64,000 nucleotides of DNA from Kitasatospora albolonga (GCA_002082585.1 CP020563.1:3590001-3654000), one strand, 5' to 3'; positions 36,979-45,662 are shown, numbered from the stretch's first letter. Program-made: numbers and translations. The notes: generated from the letters alone by a model not told the origin.

Positions 36979-38211
36979 ATGGACATCCCGTACATCGTCA
37001 TCGACCAGCTCACCCCCGACCAACAGCAGGTCTGGAAGACCTACTTCGGCGACGCCGACCGACCCCGCTACATCGAGGAAGGCATCTGGCGCCGTACGCA
37101 GGAGAAGGCCACGGCCGAACAGAGCGGCTGGACGGCCGCCGACGACGCCCGGCGGCGGATCATCCACTACCGCTACCGGTACGGCCTGGTCCCCACCACC
37201 GCCGCGCCGGCCATCGGCCTGACCGACCTGTACCTCTACCACTCCGCTACCGCTCCAGCGGATGAGATCGACGCGCACCACGACGCCCTGTGGGACTCGC
37301 TCGCCACCGGCGGCTGGAAGGAGGCTCCTGGCGGATTCTTATGGACACGCCGGGATCTGAAGTGCCGGATCACCGAGCACGACGCCCACCCCCAGGACGC
37401 GGCGGCGGGCCGTACCCTCCCCGTCGGCTACCGGAGCCTGGACGTGCAGATCGCCTCGGTGTCCTACGCACCGCCGCCCGCTGTCCGACAGCTGCCGTGG
37501 AACGTCCTCTCCACCGGGATCAGATGCAAGGACCGCCCCGGTACGCCGACCCGCGTCCCGGACCTGTCCGTCCTCGCGGACCTCCTGCCCTTCCAGGTGG
37601 AGATCGGCTGCGGTACGTCGGTAGAGGCAGGTATTCCGCCCCTGCACCGGCTCCACGAGATCTACCGGGTCACCGACCGCCAGGGTCACGAGCCGCGAGA
37701 GCACCGCTTCACCCTCTCCCCGACCGTGGACACGCTCCTCCACGAGGTGCTGACAGAGCCGGAGGAGAAGACGGCGGAGTTCGTGGAGATGTTCCGCGCC
37801 TGCTTCCTGGCCGAACCGACTCCGGCGATGTGGGCGCTGAAGGAACTGAAGGACGCCGGTCACCTCGTCGGCCCGGTCATCACCAACAACTTCGACGTGC
37901 TCGCGGCGCGCGCCGGGCTCGACGAGTGCTTCATGCGCCGCTACGACCAGGCCGTACCCGACGTCGAGTGGGTGGACGGCGCCAAGGCCCTCCTCGTCGT
38001 CGGCCTGCACGCCGACCGACGCAAGGTCCAGGCACGCGCCCGCGCTCGCGGCATGCAGGTCGTCTACCTGGACCCGGAGGGCTTCTGGCGCGACGGCCAG
38101 TTCATGCCCTACCCGCTGGAAGGGCCCCAGGATGGCGACCTGGTGTGCCGGGCGACCGCCGCCGAGGCACTGCCAACCCTCGTCAACCTGCTCAAGCAGC
38201 ACGCTGGTTGA
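36979..38211 (+). CDS. SIR2-like NAD-binding domain protein
   Basis: 410 aa, cytoplasmic. The N-terminal half (1-200) is unfamiliar, with DIPYIVIDQLTPDQQQVWKT and LTDLYLYHSATAPADEIDAH. From residue 210 it has GCGTSVEAGIPPL, like the GAGxSxxSGIPxFR motif of sirtuins. It then has LVGPVITNNFDVLAARAGLD (TxNxD motif) and a late ALLVVGLHADRRKVQARARA with VVYLDPEG, as in the SIR2 fold. The catalytic His of deacetylases is not obvious. SIR2-like domains in bacterial defence systems often degrade NAD+, but no recognised partner is adjacent. ATG at 36979 with GGGAGA upstream. Two nucleotide-related genes, both broken, follow. Confidence 0.65.
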   Translation: MDIPYIVIDQLTPDQQQVWKTYFGDADRPRYIEEGIWRRTQEKATAEQSGWTAADDARRRIIHYRYRYGLVPTTAAPAIGLTDLYLYHSATAPADEIDAHHDALWDSLATGGWKEAPGGFLWTRRDLKCRITEHDAHPQDAAAGRTLPVGYRSLDVQIASVSYAPPPAVRQLPWNVLSTGIRCKDRPGTPTRVPDLSVLADLLPFQVEIGCGTSVEAGIPPLHRLHEIYRVTDRQGHEPREHRFTLSPTVDTLLHEVLTEPEEKTAEFVEMFRACFLAEPTPAMWALKELKDAGHLVGPVITNNFDVLAARAGLDECFMRRYDQAVPDVEWVDGAKALLVVGLHADRRKVQARARARGMQVVYLDPEGFWRDGQFMPYPLEGPQDGDLVCRATAAEALPTLVNLLKQHAG

Positions 38212-38319
38212 GCCACCTGCACGAAGAGGGCCGCGCCGGGTGTTGGCGCTAGCGTGACGCACCCGGCCGACCCGGACTCCCCTGGGCGGGCGAGAGGCAA
38301 GGAAAGGAGCGTCGACCCC

Positions 38320-39626
38320 ATGCGCGTATCCGTCATCGGCTGTGGTCACCTGGGCATCCCCCACGCCGCTGCCATGGCCGAGATCGGCCACGAGGTCATC
38401 GGCGTGGACCTGGACCAGGCGAAGATCGACCGCCTCAACATGGGCGAGTGCCCCATCTACGAGGACGGCCTGCCCGAACTCCTCAGCACCCACACCGCCA
38501 CTGGACGGCTGCGGTTCACCACCAGCCTCGTAGAGGCGGCCGAGTTCGCCGACATCCACTTCCTCGCCGTGGGCACGCCGATCGACGCGGACGGGCGGAG
38601 CTATGACACCGGACAGGTCTTCGGCGCAGCCCGCGCCCTGGCCCCGCACCTGACCCGCCCCACGGTCGTCGTCGGCAAGTCCACGGTCACCGTCGGGACC
38701 TCCCGCGACCTGGGCGCTCTTCTCGCCCGGCTCTCCCCGGCCGGTGAGGACGTGGAGGTCGTCTGGAACCCCGAGTTCCTGCGCGAGGGCCACGCCATCG
38801 ACGACACCCTGCGCCCCGACCGCATCGTTGTCGGCGTCCCCTCGGCCCGCGCCGAGGACGCGGTACGCGAGGTCTACGCACCCCTCCTGGCGAACGGCAT
38901 CCCGCTGTTCGTGACCGACCCCGCCACCGCCGAACTCATCAAGGGCGCCGCCAACGCCTACCTCGGCATGAAGATCTCCTTCATTAACGGCGTCGCCGAC
39001 ATGTGCACCGCCGCCGGAGCCGACGTCCAGCAGCTCACCGAGGCCATCGGCCTGGCGGCGGCCTGAACGCCGGCCCCGGCTACGGCGGCGGCTGCCTCCC
39101 GAAGGACGTCCGCGCCTTCACCGCCTCCGCCCGCACCCTGGGCGCCACCGAGGCAGCAACCATGCTGCGCGCGGCTGAGGAGGTCAACGAGTCCCGACCC
39201 GCCGCCGCGCTGAGGCTCATCGAACAGGCGCTCGGCCGACCCGTCGACGGCGTACGCATCACCGTCTGGGGCGCTTCCTTCAAGGCCGGTACCGACGACG
39301 TCCGCGAATCCCCGGCCCTGGCGATCGCCGCGCTCATGCACCAGCGCGGCGCGACCGTCACCGTCCACGACCCGCACGCCGTCCCCACAGCACTGCGCCG
39401 CCACCCCGAACTCGACTACTGCGAAACCCCCGAAGACTCCGTCGAGGCGGCGGAGCTGATCGTCCTGGCCACCGAATGGCCCCACTTCCGCGAGGCCGAC
39501 CCCAAGGCCCTCGCCCCACTGGTCGCGGACCAAGTCCTCGTCGACCTCCGCAACCTCATCGACGCCGACGCCTGGCGCATGGCCGGATGGACCGTACGCC
39601 AGCTCGGACGACCCGCACAGGAATAG
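38320..39626 (+). pseudogene. UDP-glucose/GDP-mannose dehydrogenase-family gene, broken by a deletion/frameshift
   Basis: The first piece (38320-39066) has the Rossmann start RVSVIGCGHLGIPHAAAMAE, EDGLPELL, FLAVGTPIDADGRSYDTGQV and VWNPEFLREGHAIDDT, and ends TEAIGLAAA. The second piece, in another frame to 39626, begins GGLNAGPGYGGGCLPKDVRA with the catalytic Cys, and continues WGASFKAGTDDVRESPALAI and LATEWPHFREADP. At 39050-39066 a few codons normally joining the parts (AIGL-D-x-R-I-G-x-G) are missing and the frame is lost. Intact enzymes oxidise UDP-sugars or GDP-mannose to uronic acids. As assembled it should be non-functional. Confidence 0.85.
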
Positions 39627-39652
39627 CCGAACCCATCGATCGGAGGTCCGAC

Positions 39653-39984
39653 GTGGACACCCTGTGGGACAACATCGAGAAGCTCTCCGCCATCTGCCGA
39701 GCAGCCGGCGCCCACCTCCCCGACGAGGAACTCAAAGCCCTCCAGGTCGGCAAGGTCGCCGAGGAAGCCGGCGAGGCCATGCACGCCCTCCACGGCCTGA
39801 AGGGCCTCACCACCTGCGGCGACGACCACGACTGGTCCGAGGGGTCCAGAACGACCTGGTCGGCGCCGTCATCGCCGCCCTCCTGGCAATGCACTACATC
39901 GACCCCACAGGCGCCCGCGCCACCTTCGACGAGATCATCCACCGCCGGACGCGAAGGGGCCGCGAGGCCGCTGCGGCGGCCTGA
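39653..39984 (+). pseudogene. MazG-like nucleotide pyrophosphohydrolase gene, frameshifted
   Basis: Starts GTG 39653 with a GGAGG ribosome site: VDTLWDNIEKLSAICRAAGA, then KVAEEAGEAMHALHGLKGLT with the E-E-x-x-E metal motif of MazG-like all-alpha NTP pyrophosphatases, then DDHDWSE. At about 39840 (CCGAGGGGTCCAG) the frame shifts. The other frame continues VQNDLVGAVIAALLAMHYID and DEIIHRRT, restoring the typical second helix with its N-D-x-x-x motif. The break is in a run of four G. It is directly behind the broken dehydrogenase gene, so this pair is degraded together, or is mis-sequenced. Confidence 0.75.
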
Positions 39985-40172
39985 CAACCTCCGGACCCAC
40001 CGTCGACCGCGCCCGTGGGCGCGGTCGACCACCATGTCGGCACGAGCCCATGGCATCACTTCGTCCTGGCGCGGAAGAATCTGGTGGTGGATTGGTCAGG
40101 TCACAGGGCGGCTGGTCGTCCCTGGAACGGTTGTAACCGTACGGAGCCATTCCCTTACGCCCTACCTGCTCC

Positions 40173-40178
40173 TATGAT
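40173..40178 (+). promoter_or_regulatory. Candidate -10 box giving a leaderless transcript
   Basis: TATGAT lies so that a start point 7 bp downstream would be the A of the ATG at 40185, and no ribosome site precedes that ATG. This suggests a leaderless mRNA, a frequent arrangement in actinobacteria. No good -35 box is visible, so this is tentative. Confidence 0.4.
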
Positions 40179-40184
40179 CGCAAC

Positions 40185-40742
40185 ATGTTGGGGGCAGGCG
40201 ATTGCACAGACGAAGTCGCAGAGAAGATCTTGAGTGCGGCCGTAAACGCGCAGCTCAATGCCTCCATCCAGTGGAAGTCAAAGGGCGTGCGTAAGGACGG
40301 CAGGCCAGCACAGCTCGAAGGTAATGCGCCCGTGCGAAGCGATCTGGCTGACCGATTTGATCTCATCTTTCGCATCAAAGTCGACTTGGCATGGGAATAC
40401 ACCCTGATCTTGCGGCACCTTCCCAGCGGTGTGAACATTCGGCGGCTGGATGTGAGAGGTACGCACAGGGACCGGGCTGGTGAGGACTATATTTGCCGCA
40501 CCCACAAACATCGTTGGAGCGAAGCTCGAGATAACAAGGATGTCTATGAGCCGACGGACATCCGCCACGATCCAGCAGTACCGTCACCCGCATCGCTCGA
40601 GGTCCTCGATGAGGAGTACCGTCGAGTTCTGACCGATTTTATGGGTGAGTGCAACATCTCCCTTGGGGCCGGGTACAACTGGACCAGCCCCCCAGCGCCA
40701 CCCCAGACGCTCCCGCTAGAGGGATTGGAGGAGTACCCGTGA
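40185..40742 (+). CDS. DUF6978-like protein, first gene of a coupled pair
   Basis: 185 aa, cytoplasmic, from AT-richer DNA than the core. AEKILSAAVNAQLNASIQWK, RFDLIFRIKVDLAWEYTLIL, VNIRRLDVRGTHRD and ICRTHKHRW resemble the proteins placed in DUF6978, which often precede DUF1828 proteins; this is from memory and tentative. The stop overlaps the GTG of the next gene (GTGA). Such pairs occur in mobile DNA and may act as a toxin-antitoxin or phage-defence module, but no activity is known to me. Confidence 0.55.
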   Translation: MLGAGDCTDEVAEKILSAAVNAQLNASIQWKSKGVRKDGRPAQLEGNAPVRSDLADRFDLIFRIKVDLAWEYTLILRHLPSGVNIRRLDVRGTHRDRAGEDYICRTHKHRWSEARDNKDVYEPTDIRHDPAVPSPASLEVLDEEYRRVLTDFMGECNISLGAGYNWTSPPAPPQTLPLEGLEEYP

Positions 40743-41527
40743 TCCGGGACCACCTACTACCCTCCGACGTTCGCGACCAGCTTCCGGGGTGGTCAATAGC
40801 TCCTGGTGGACGGCCAGGAACTGTCGCGATCACTGGTGGACTGTTCCTCAGCGACGGCGACGGTGTCACTGTGCTGCTCAGGGTGGTCGGTCAAGAAGTC
40901 CTGGCTAGCGACGCCGGCGTAGCTGCTATGCGGTTGTCGGACGCCGGGGTCGATCTAGGAGCCGGCCGCGCCAGCAAAGCGTGGGCTGAGATCCTGGATG
41001 GTTACCATCTCAAAGAGATCCATGGGCGCATCACAGGTCGGCGCTCCATCCAGTGTGCGGGGGCCCTAGTAGCCGACATCGCAGGCGCTGTCCTATCAGT
41101 GGACAGCCTGAAGTGGCTAGCCCAAGGTGGACGGGAGAGCCCTCTGGAGAGGTCCCTGTACGCCTTCCTCAGCTCGGCACACCTTGAGTTCCAGAAACGC
41201 CCCTCGGTACGGCTCCCTCGAGGTGGGCAGGTACGTCCTACCGCGAGAGTAAGCGCGCCGAAGCGCGAAGTCCTCGTGCAGGCGGCTAGCAGCAAGCAAG
41301 CAGCGGAGCATGCACTCGTTCTGGTCCAACAGCTCGCTCGCGCCAGCTACTCAACGAAACAGAGGTTCGTCCTGCTCAGCGGCCGTGCCGATGAGTGGAG
41401 TCCAGACCAGTTGGATCTTCTGGCCGACAACGCCCCAGTAGGATTCGCAACCGACATGCGAATGGTCGATCGCTTCCTTAAGGAGTCGAAGGCACCACCG
41501 CGTCTTTGGGCTCCGGCCAACGACTGA
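40739..41527 (+). CDS. DUF1828-like protein, second gene of the pair
   Basis: 262 aa. The N-terminal half (AITGGLFLSDGDGVTVLLRV, EVLASDAGVAAMRLSDAGVD, ILDGYHLKEIHGRITGR) fits the DUF1828 pattern of a two-layer alpha/beta domain. The C-terminal half is helical with KREVLVQAASSKQAAEHALV and ends with QRFVLLSGRADEWSPDQLDL. The function is unknown; related genes occur in phage and island DNA. GTG start coupled to the upstream stop. Island location and pairing suggest a selfish or defence module. Confidence 0.6.
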   Translation: MIRDHLLPSDVRDQLPGWSIAPGGRPGTVAITGGLFLSDGDGVTVLLRVVGQEVLASDAGVAAMRLSDAGVDLGAGRASKAWAEILDGYHLKEIHGRITGRRSIQCAGALVADIAGAVLSVDSLKWLAQGGRESPLERSLYAFLSSAHLEFQKRPSVRLPRGGQVRPTARVSAPKREVLVQAASSKQAAEHALVLVQQLARASYSTKQRFVLLSGRADEWSPDQLDLLADNAPVGFATDMRMVDRFLKESKAPPRLWAPAND

Positions 41528-42008
41528 CCGACCGATGCACCCGTCGCAGTGCCCCTGGCGGGTAGGGCGTGGCGCTGCGGTCAGTCACGGCTGCTGCAGT
41601 GAGCCCTAGATTCTCTTTGGCACCCATCTCCGCAGGCCAGTCCCCCTGTGAAGGCGCAAGGTTGCGTTGGTTCCTCGGCTCCAGAGGCGAGTTCAATTCT
41701 CGCCGCCAGCTCGTCGAGAGGCGCGGCTCTCTGCGGCGGAGACCGGCTCCTGCGAAGGGAGCGGTGCAGACGAAAACCCGAAGCCTTGACTTAGCTGAGC
41801 GCAGTCCATCCGGGCCCTCCTCCCCGTACCAGGCAAAGTAACGTCGAAGGTCGGTGCGCAGAAGGCCGACAGGACCACGACCCGCTCGACCGGTGGTCAG
41901 CTCCGGCGCCGCAATGCGGACCCGGATGGTCACCCCGTCCGGGTCTACGTCCTCACGCCAAAGCGCCTCTTGTTCCTCCGGTCGCATCGGCTCGTACACA
42001 GCGAGGGC
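41528..42008. other. Gene-poor stretch with a possible tRNA 3'-end-like remnant
   Basis: No convincing gene. A minus-strand frame (41999 down to about 41800, MRPEEQEALWREDVDPDGVT) could be a gene fragment, but it has no family match and runs into non-coding sequence. At about 41690-41710 GGCGAGTTCAATTCTCGCC has the form of a tRNA or tmRNA T-arm. No acceptor-CCA partner or full cloverleaf is present, so at most it is a relic of another integration event. Confidence 0.3.
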
Positions 42009-43415
42009 TCAGGCAAGCCAGCCCCGCAAGGCGAGCTCATCACCATTTTCGAGGGGGGCGATATCCGCAACACGCTTGATGATCAACGAGGAGTAAATTT
42101 CCTTGATTTTGGAGGCGACCAAGGGGCCGCGAAGATTCCTGGAGTGGAGTAGAGCTTTAGAGATATAATCCAAATTTGGGCGCGAAACAATAACGTCGAC
42201 AGTTTGAACTTGGCGCGCCCGTCGAGTCATATCATTGATACGAGAAAAATCCGACATCGGATCCGCCCAGTTCATTTCCTGAGAGGCAAGAGACAGCCTC
42301 TCATAAGCAGCGATCAATTGATCCCGCCCGATAAGGGGAAAGCTCTTATCGTTTTCCTTGAGAGCGAGTGCAACATCCGGGATACCCAAGGAAGATGCCG
42401 CTAGCCCCACTGCGGAAGATGCAACAAAATCTGCCGGGATAACGTAAGCGGGTGGCCGATCCGAAATAGTTACATCGGCCGATGATGCTCGCACGAGAGC
42501 TTTGAAAGACTCGAATCCAAACCACCCCTGACTCACTTCTTGGCCAAATTCCCGTTGGACCTCCCACGCCAGACTCGCTAGGTCCACAGGATGGTTCAGA
42601 CCGTCGAGGCGCTCACGCAGATAACGCATGGCTGCCTCTTTAGAACCGGCCTCATCACCAGCTCCTGACTCGACATCAAGCTGGCCTTCATCGACAATTT
42701 CGAAGTCAACTTTCTCCGACAGTTCCCCAACAGCCACACTTGACAACCTGTCGAGCTCCTCGCGTAGATCCTGTGCAATATCATCAACAGCGGCAAGCAG
42801 GTCAGCCATTCTTCTGCTGAGGGTCCTAACTAGAGCAGGCGGCTCACTTCCCGGCTTATAGGTATCTTCATGCGTAAGCTCTCCCCAACCGTCTTGAAGG
42901 AGAGTCCTGACTTGCAATTCACACGTCACGAGGTGCCATTCGACGCCCAACGAGACGGCCGTTTGCAAATTCACGTGCACGGCACGATAACCGGTCGCTT
43001 TAGGGGCGTTAGCGTAATCCTTCCACGACCCTTCCTCTTGAGCCAAAACAGATCCGACGACTCCGTCAGAAACGGGCAATGCTTTGATCAGGTCTCGCAC
43101 CCTGACAACATCCGATTGATTATTGCAGGTGATCCGAATGCCGACGAGATCATCGATGATCTCTGGAACTTCATCAAGCTGGTGAATCACATCTCGATAT
43201 TTCGGCAGATTAAGCTTCCGCCAAGTTCGCGCCTTACTTTTGACGCGCCCTCCCGTAATCCTGACGCGAGCCCCCTCCATTTCGCTCAACTTATCCTCAA
43301 AGTACTCAGACAGGACGCGCGTCGCAGCATCACGCGCAGTATCCAGATACTTCCTCTTGTGCGAGTCGTACCAGTCACTAAAAGCCTGGTAGGAAAATGG
43401 CAACTCATTCGACAT
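42009..43415 (-). CDS. RelA/SpoT-domain (p)ppGpp-synthetase-like protein fused to a LOTUS/OST-HTH-like domain
   Basis: 468 aa, start ATG 43415 with an AGGGGGG ribosome site. Residues about 45-190 form a RelA/SpoT nucleotidyltransferase domain: RVRITGGRVKSKARTWRKL, IIDDLVGIRITCNNQSDV (Asp89), APKATGYRAVHVNLQ (142-151), and CELQVRTLLQDGWGELTHED (Glu167). There is no HD hydrolase domain. About 262-330 resembles an OST-HTH/LOTUS winged helix (MRYLRERLDGLNHPVDLASL, GWFGFESFKALVRASSADVT). The C-terminus is unassigned. The gene is markedly AT-richer than its surroundings, a sign of recent transfer. Small alarmone synthetases fused to extra domains act as toxins or phage sensors (toxSAS, CapRel). That role is inferred from architecture and location. 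Confidence 0.75.
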   Translation of the reverse strand: MSNELPFSYQAFSDWYDSHKRKYLDTARDAATRVLSEYFEDKLSEMEGARVRITGGRVKSKARTWRKLNLPKYRDVIHQLDEVPEIIDDLVGIRITCNNQSDVVRVRDLIKALPVSDGVVGSVLAQEEGSWKDYANAPKATGYRAVHVNLQTAVSLGVEWHLVTCELQVRTLLQDGWGELTHEDTYKPGSEPPALVRTLSRRMADLLAAVDDIAQDLREELDRLSSVAVGELSEKVDFEIVDEGQLDVESGAGDEAGSKEAAMRYLRERLDGLNHPVDLASLAWEVQREFGQEVSQGWFGFESFKALVRASSADVTISDRPPAYVIPADFVASSAVGLAASSLGIPDVALALKENDKSFPLIGRDQLIAAYERLSLASQEMNWADPMSDFSRINDMTRRARQVQTVDVIVSRPNLDYISKALLHSRNLRGPLVASKIKEIYSSLIIKRVADIAPLENGDELALRGWLA

Positions 43416-43966
43416 CAGGACCCCCCTGGTTAATATTGGATCGAGCGCCTGCCAAAAGGATGCAGGATTGAATGAAAGCAATCCGAGATGGACGTAGATT
43501 ACACGAGGGCCGCCCCAGGTGTAGGCAGATTGACTCAATAAGTCGGCGGCACTTGACGGGTCACCCACCACCGCATGCACCGCAAGCGATACCCAAGATC
43601 CGATCGCGTCGCGACAGCCCTGTATGCGGTCAGCCAGTAAGCCAAGGGACACCGGATGTGCAGACTGGCACGAGGTTGCAAGGGCCGAGCACAGGCGAGG
43701 CCCCCCACCGCATGACGGCTCGCCCCGGAGCTCTTCGCGGAAGACCGCTACCGCTGGTCGTGCGGGTGAGCCTGCACTGACATCCACCGAAGTGCCCATG
43801 GGTGCGCACCGCGGCGGACATCCGAAGCGACAGCCCGTCGTGCCCCATCCATGCCCAGCCGAGCGGACACCAGCGGTCATGTACGGCGCCGGGCGGCCAT
43901 GCCAACCTCGCGCCTCTCAACCAAAATTGCAGGTCAGAGCGGACGAGACCGTTGATGAGCCGCTGA
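43416..43966. other. Non-coding right arm of island 1, carrying an element-end repeat
   Basis: No gene is supported; the open frame continuing from the RelA/SpoT gene has no ribosome site or family features. At 43840-43884 lies a segment (CCCCATCCATGCCCAG, then GAGCGGACACCAGCGGTC) that recurs before the third attachment copy at 46762-46806 and, shortened, at 45801-45830. In the first two cases it sits about 100 bp before the 44-bp tRNA repeat. This is probably the conserved end of the integrating elements, next to a lost integrase gene. Confidence 0.55.
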
Positions 43967-44485
43967 TTCCCAAGCTCAGAGCGCGAGTTCGATTCTCGTC
44001 ACCCGCTCCACGACTGAGGCCCAGGTCATCGACCCGGGCCTTGTTTGTTGTCCGGACCTGTCTACGTACTCCTCCCTGACCGCAACCGGGAGAGGGCATG
44101 CCCAACCGGCAGGTCGTACCGGTCCTTGTCCTGCTCCCAGTAGGCGAGCACCCGAGCCGTGGCTTCGGCCATGTCCGTGGGCAGGTCAGCCGCGCGGAGC
44201 GTATCGGCGACCTCTTCCATCTCGGGCGCCCAGCGCCAGGCCCTGGCTGCCACTCTCGGTAGACACTCCGGGTCGGAGAGGATCGCGGAGACCATGACCT
44301 CGGCTTCGGCCGTGAGCTGATCACCGACTCCATGGGCGTCGGCGAGCGCATGAGCGACGCCGGCGAGGGTGCGGGCGGCCTTCTGGTAGCTGGCAAAGGC
44401 CATCTTCAGAGCGGAAGCGGAACCGGGTGTGTCCCCGACCCGGCACACATGCAGCGCAGAGTCCGTGAACAGCGACGCCACCAGC
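43967..44485. repeat. 519-bp long direct repeat, copy 2 (island 1 right attachment site and start of island 2)
   Basis: It begins with the 44-bp tRNA-Gly 3' end (43967-44010, identical to 33715-33758), continues through the tRNA terminator and into the dehydrogenase 3' part, and stops abruptly at 44485 where Rhs-coding sequence begins. It differs from copy 1 by scattered substitutions, so it is not a recent exact duplication or an assembly artefact. Confidence 0.92.
44062..44485 (-). pseudogene. Truncated copy of the dehydrogenase gene (C-terminal part only)
   Basis: The frame is intact for about 140 residues (SLFTDSALHVCRVGDTPGSA, SALKMAFASYQKAARTLAGV and onward), nearly identical to the C-terminus of the dehydrogenase at 33810-34652. 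The Rossmann half is missing. It is replaced at 44486 by unrelated Rhs sequence on the other strand. It cannot bind NAD(P) and is a relic. Confidence 0.88.
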
Positions 44486-45071
44486 CCCACACTGTCACCC
44501 TGACCTGGGAGACCATCGGGGCATCCGCCCCGTGGCCCAGACGGAACGTCTCCTGGACGCGAAAGCCTCCCGGGAGGCGATCGACGAACGTTTCTTCGCC
44601 ATCGCCACCGACCTTGTGGGCTGCCCCACCGAACTCGTCGACGAGGCGGGTGCCCTTGCCTGGCACAGTCGGGCGGACTTGTGGGGTAAGACAGCCTGGG
44701 CGATGGGCAACACCGCCTACACGCCGCTACGGTTCCCGGGGCAGTACTTCGATCCCGAAACCGGCCTCCATGACAACCACCACCGTCACTATGATCCCGA
44801 GACCGCCCGCTATCTCACCCTGGCCCCTCTGGGTCTGACCCCCGCCCCCAATCCGTCCGCCTATGTCCGCAACCCTCATACCTGGGCGGACCCACTCGGA
44901 CTCGCTCCCGAATATCACGAGTTCCACTCCGTCCAGGATGCTGCCAACGCGACCCGCCTGCGAGGAGACGGAAAGCCTCACGACTTCGATTACATCCGAG
45001 ACCACACAGGGGTGGGTGACGAGCACTACTTCCACAGGCGAATATTCGGTCTTCTCAATTTCGGCGACTGA
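44486..45071 (+). pseudogene. Orphan Rhs C-terminal tip (core end plus putative toxin domain), 5'-truncated
   Basis: The frame opens inside Rhs repeat sequence: GDHRGIRPVAQTERL, CPTELVDEAGALAWHSRADL. It then has the Rhs-associated core FPGQYFDPETGLHDNHHRHY, DPETARYLTLAPLGL and NPHTWADPLGLAP, after which polymorphic toxins begin. The variable tip is about 55 residues (EYHEFHSVQDAANATRLRGD, GKPHDFDYIRDHTGVGDEHY, FHRRIFGLLNFGD). A GTG at 44532 could still start a 179-aa product, but the secretion/shell part is gone. Such displaced tips can re-attach to a full Rhs gene elsewhere by recombination. The tip's activity is unknown. Confidence 0.82.
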
Positions 45072-45079
45072 AGGAAATC

Positions 45080-45511
45080 ATGACCGGGGTATTCAAGTTC
45101 CGCTTCCGGGGTCCAGCGGGCGGAATCGCGGTTGACCTGCGAGCAGAAGCAACTGTGCTTGAGGGCGGGATTCCGCCGCACAGTATGCAGGTCTACAAAA
45201 ATATTTGGCTCGGCCTACCCGCATCCGGGATTCACTGGAAAGACGCCACCTGGCTGGCGCTCGGAGTTTCCATAAATGCTCACGCTCTGAGCGAACTCCT
45301 GCCCGACGGGATTTTCATTCACGCATCTTCACTCGACTACCCCCTGAGTGACTATCAGTCCGAGGCGGCGGCGTTGGCCATGGACGGGTGGCTTCATGAG
45401 CGATTTGATATCGAGAGTTCAGGCGCTACCGCCAGGTATGAGGTTTCGGAAGGCCAGTTCACATTTGCTTGGGGAGGAACTACCCACCCCTTCTCCGATG
45501 CGCCGAGCTGA
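45080..45511 (+). CDS. Putative immunity protein for the Rhs tip
   Basis: 143 aa starting 9 bp after the Rhs stop, the normal place of the cognate immunity gene. MTGVFKFRFRGPAGGIAVDL, GLPASGIHWKDATWLALGVS, INAHALSELLPDGIFIHASS and EGQFTFAWGGTTHPFSDAPS suggest a compact beta-rich cytosolic protein. A decayed relative of its C-terminal part is found at 54946-55069 in the bacteriocin region. Function is inferred from position only. Confidence 0.7.
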   Translation: MTGVFKFRFRGPAGGIAVDLRAEATVLEGGIPPHSMQVYKNIWLGLPASGIHWKDATWLALGVSINAHALSELLPDGIFIHASSLDYPLSDYQSEAAALAMDGWLHERFDIESSGATARYEVSEGQFTFAWGGTTHPFSDAPS

Positions 45512-45530
45512 AATCCTCTGACCGGCATCC

Positions 45531-45662
45531 TCAACGATCCGCATCACCGTCACACTTCCCAGTGATCAGGCCGCGAAGGCGCGCGAGCTCACAGACAACG
45601 TCTCCGGCTATATGGCGAAAGCCATAGCCCGGCCAGATGCGGCATCAGCATCTGGGCTACGA
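45531..45662 (+). pseudogene. Decayed copy of the island-3 antitoxin gene
   Basis: Translation from 45531 gives STIRITVTLPSDQAAKAREL, TDNVSGYMAKAIAR, matching TTRITVTLPSDQVAELRKLT, DNVSGYVAEAVAR of the antitoxin at 46073-46321. The start codon is lost (CATCCTCAACG), the sequence diverges after AIARP, and no toxin gene follows. It is a relic of the same module in island 2. Confidence 0.82.

Noticed and set aside
41685..41715. tmRNA/tRNA-like T-arm (GGCGAGTTCAATTCTCGCC) as an RNA gene
   Set aside because: No acceptor, D-arm or anticodon arm can be built around it, so it is at most a relic and not called as an RNA gene.
43416..43880. N-terminal extension of the RelA/SpoT protein to 623 aa
   Set aside because: The extra 155 residues have no motif and include the element-end repeat, while the ATG at 43415 has a strong ribosome site at the domain boundary.
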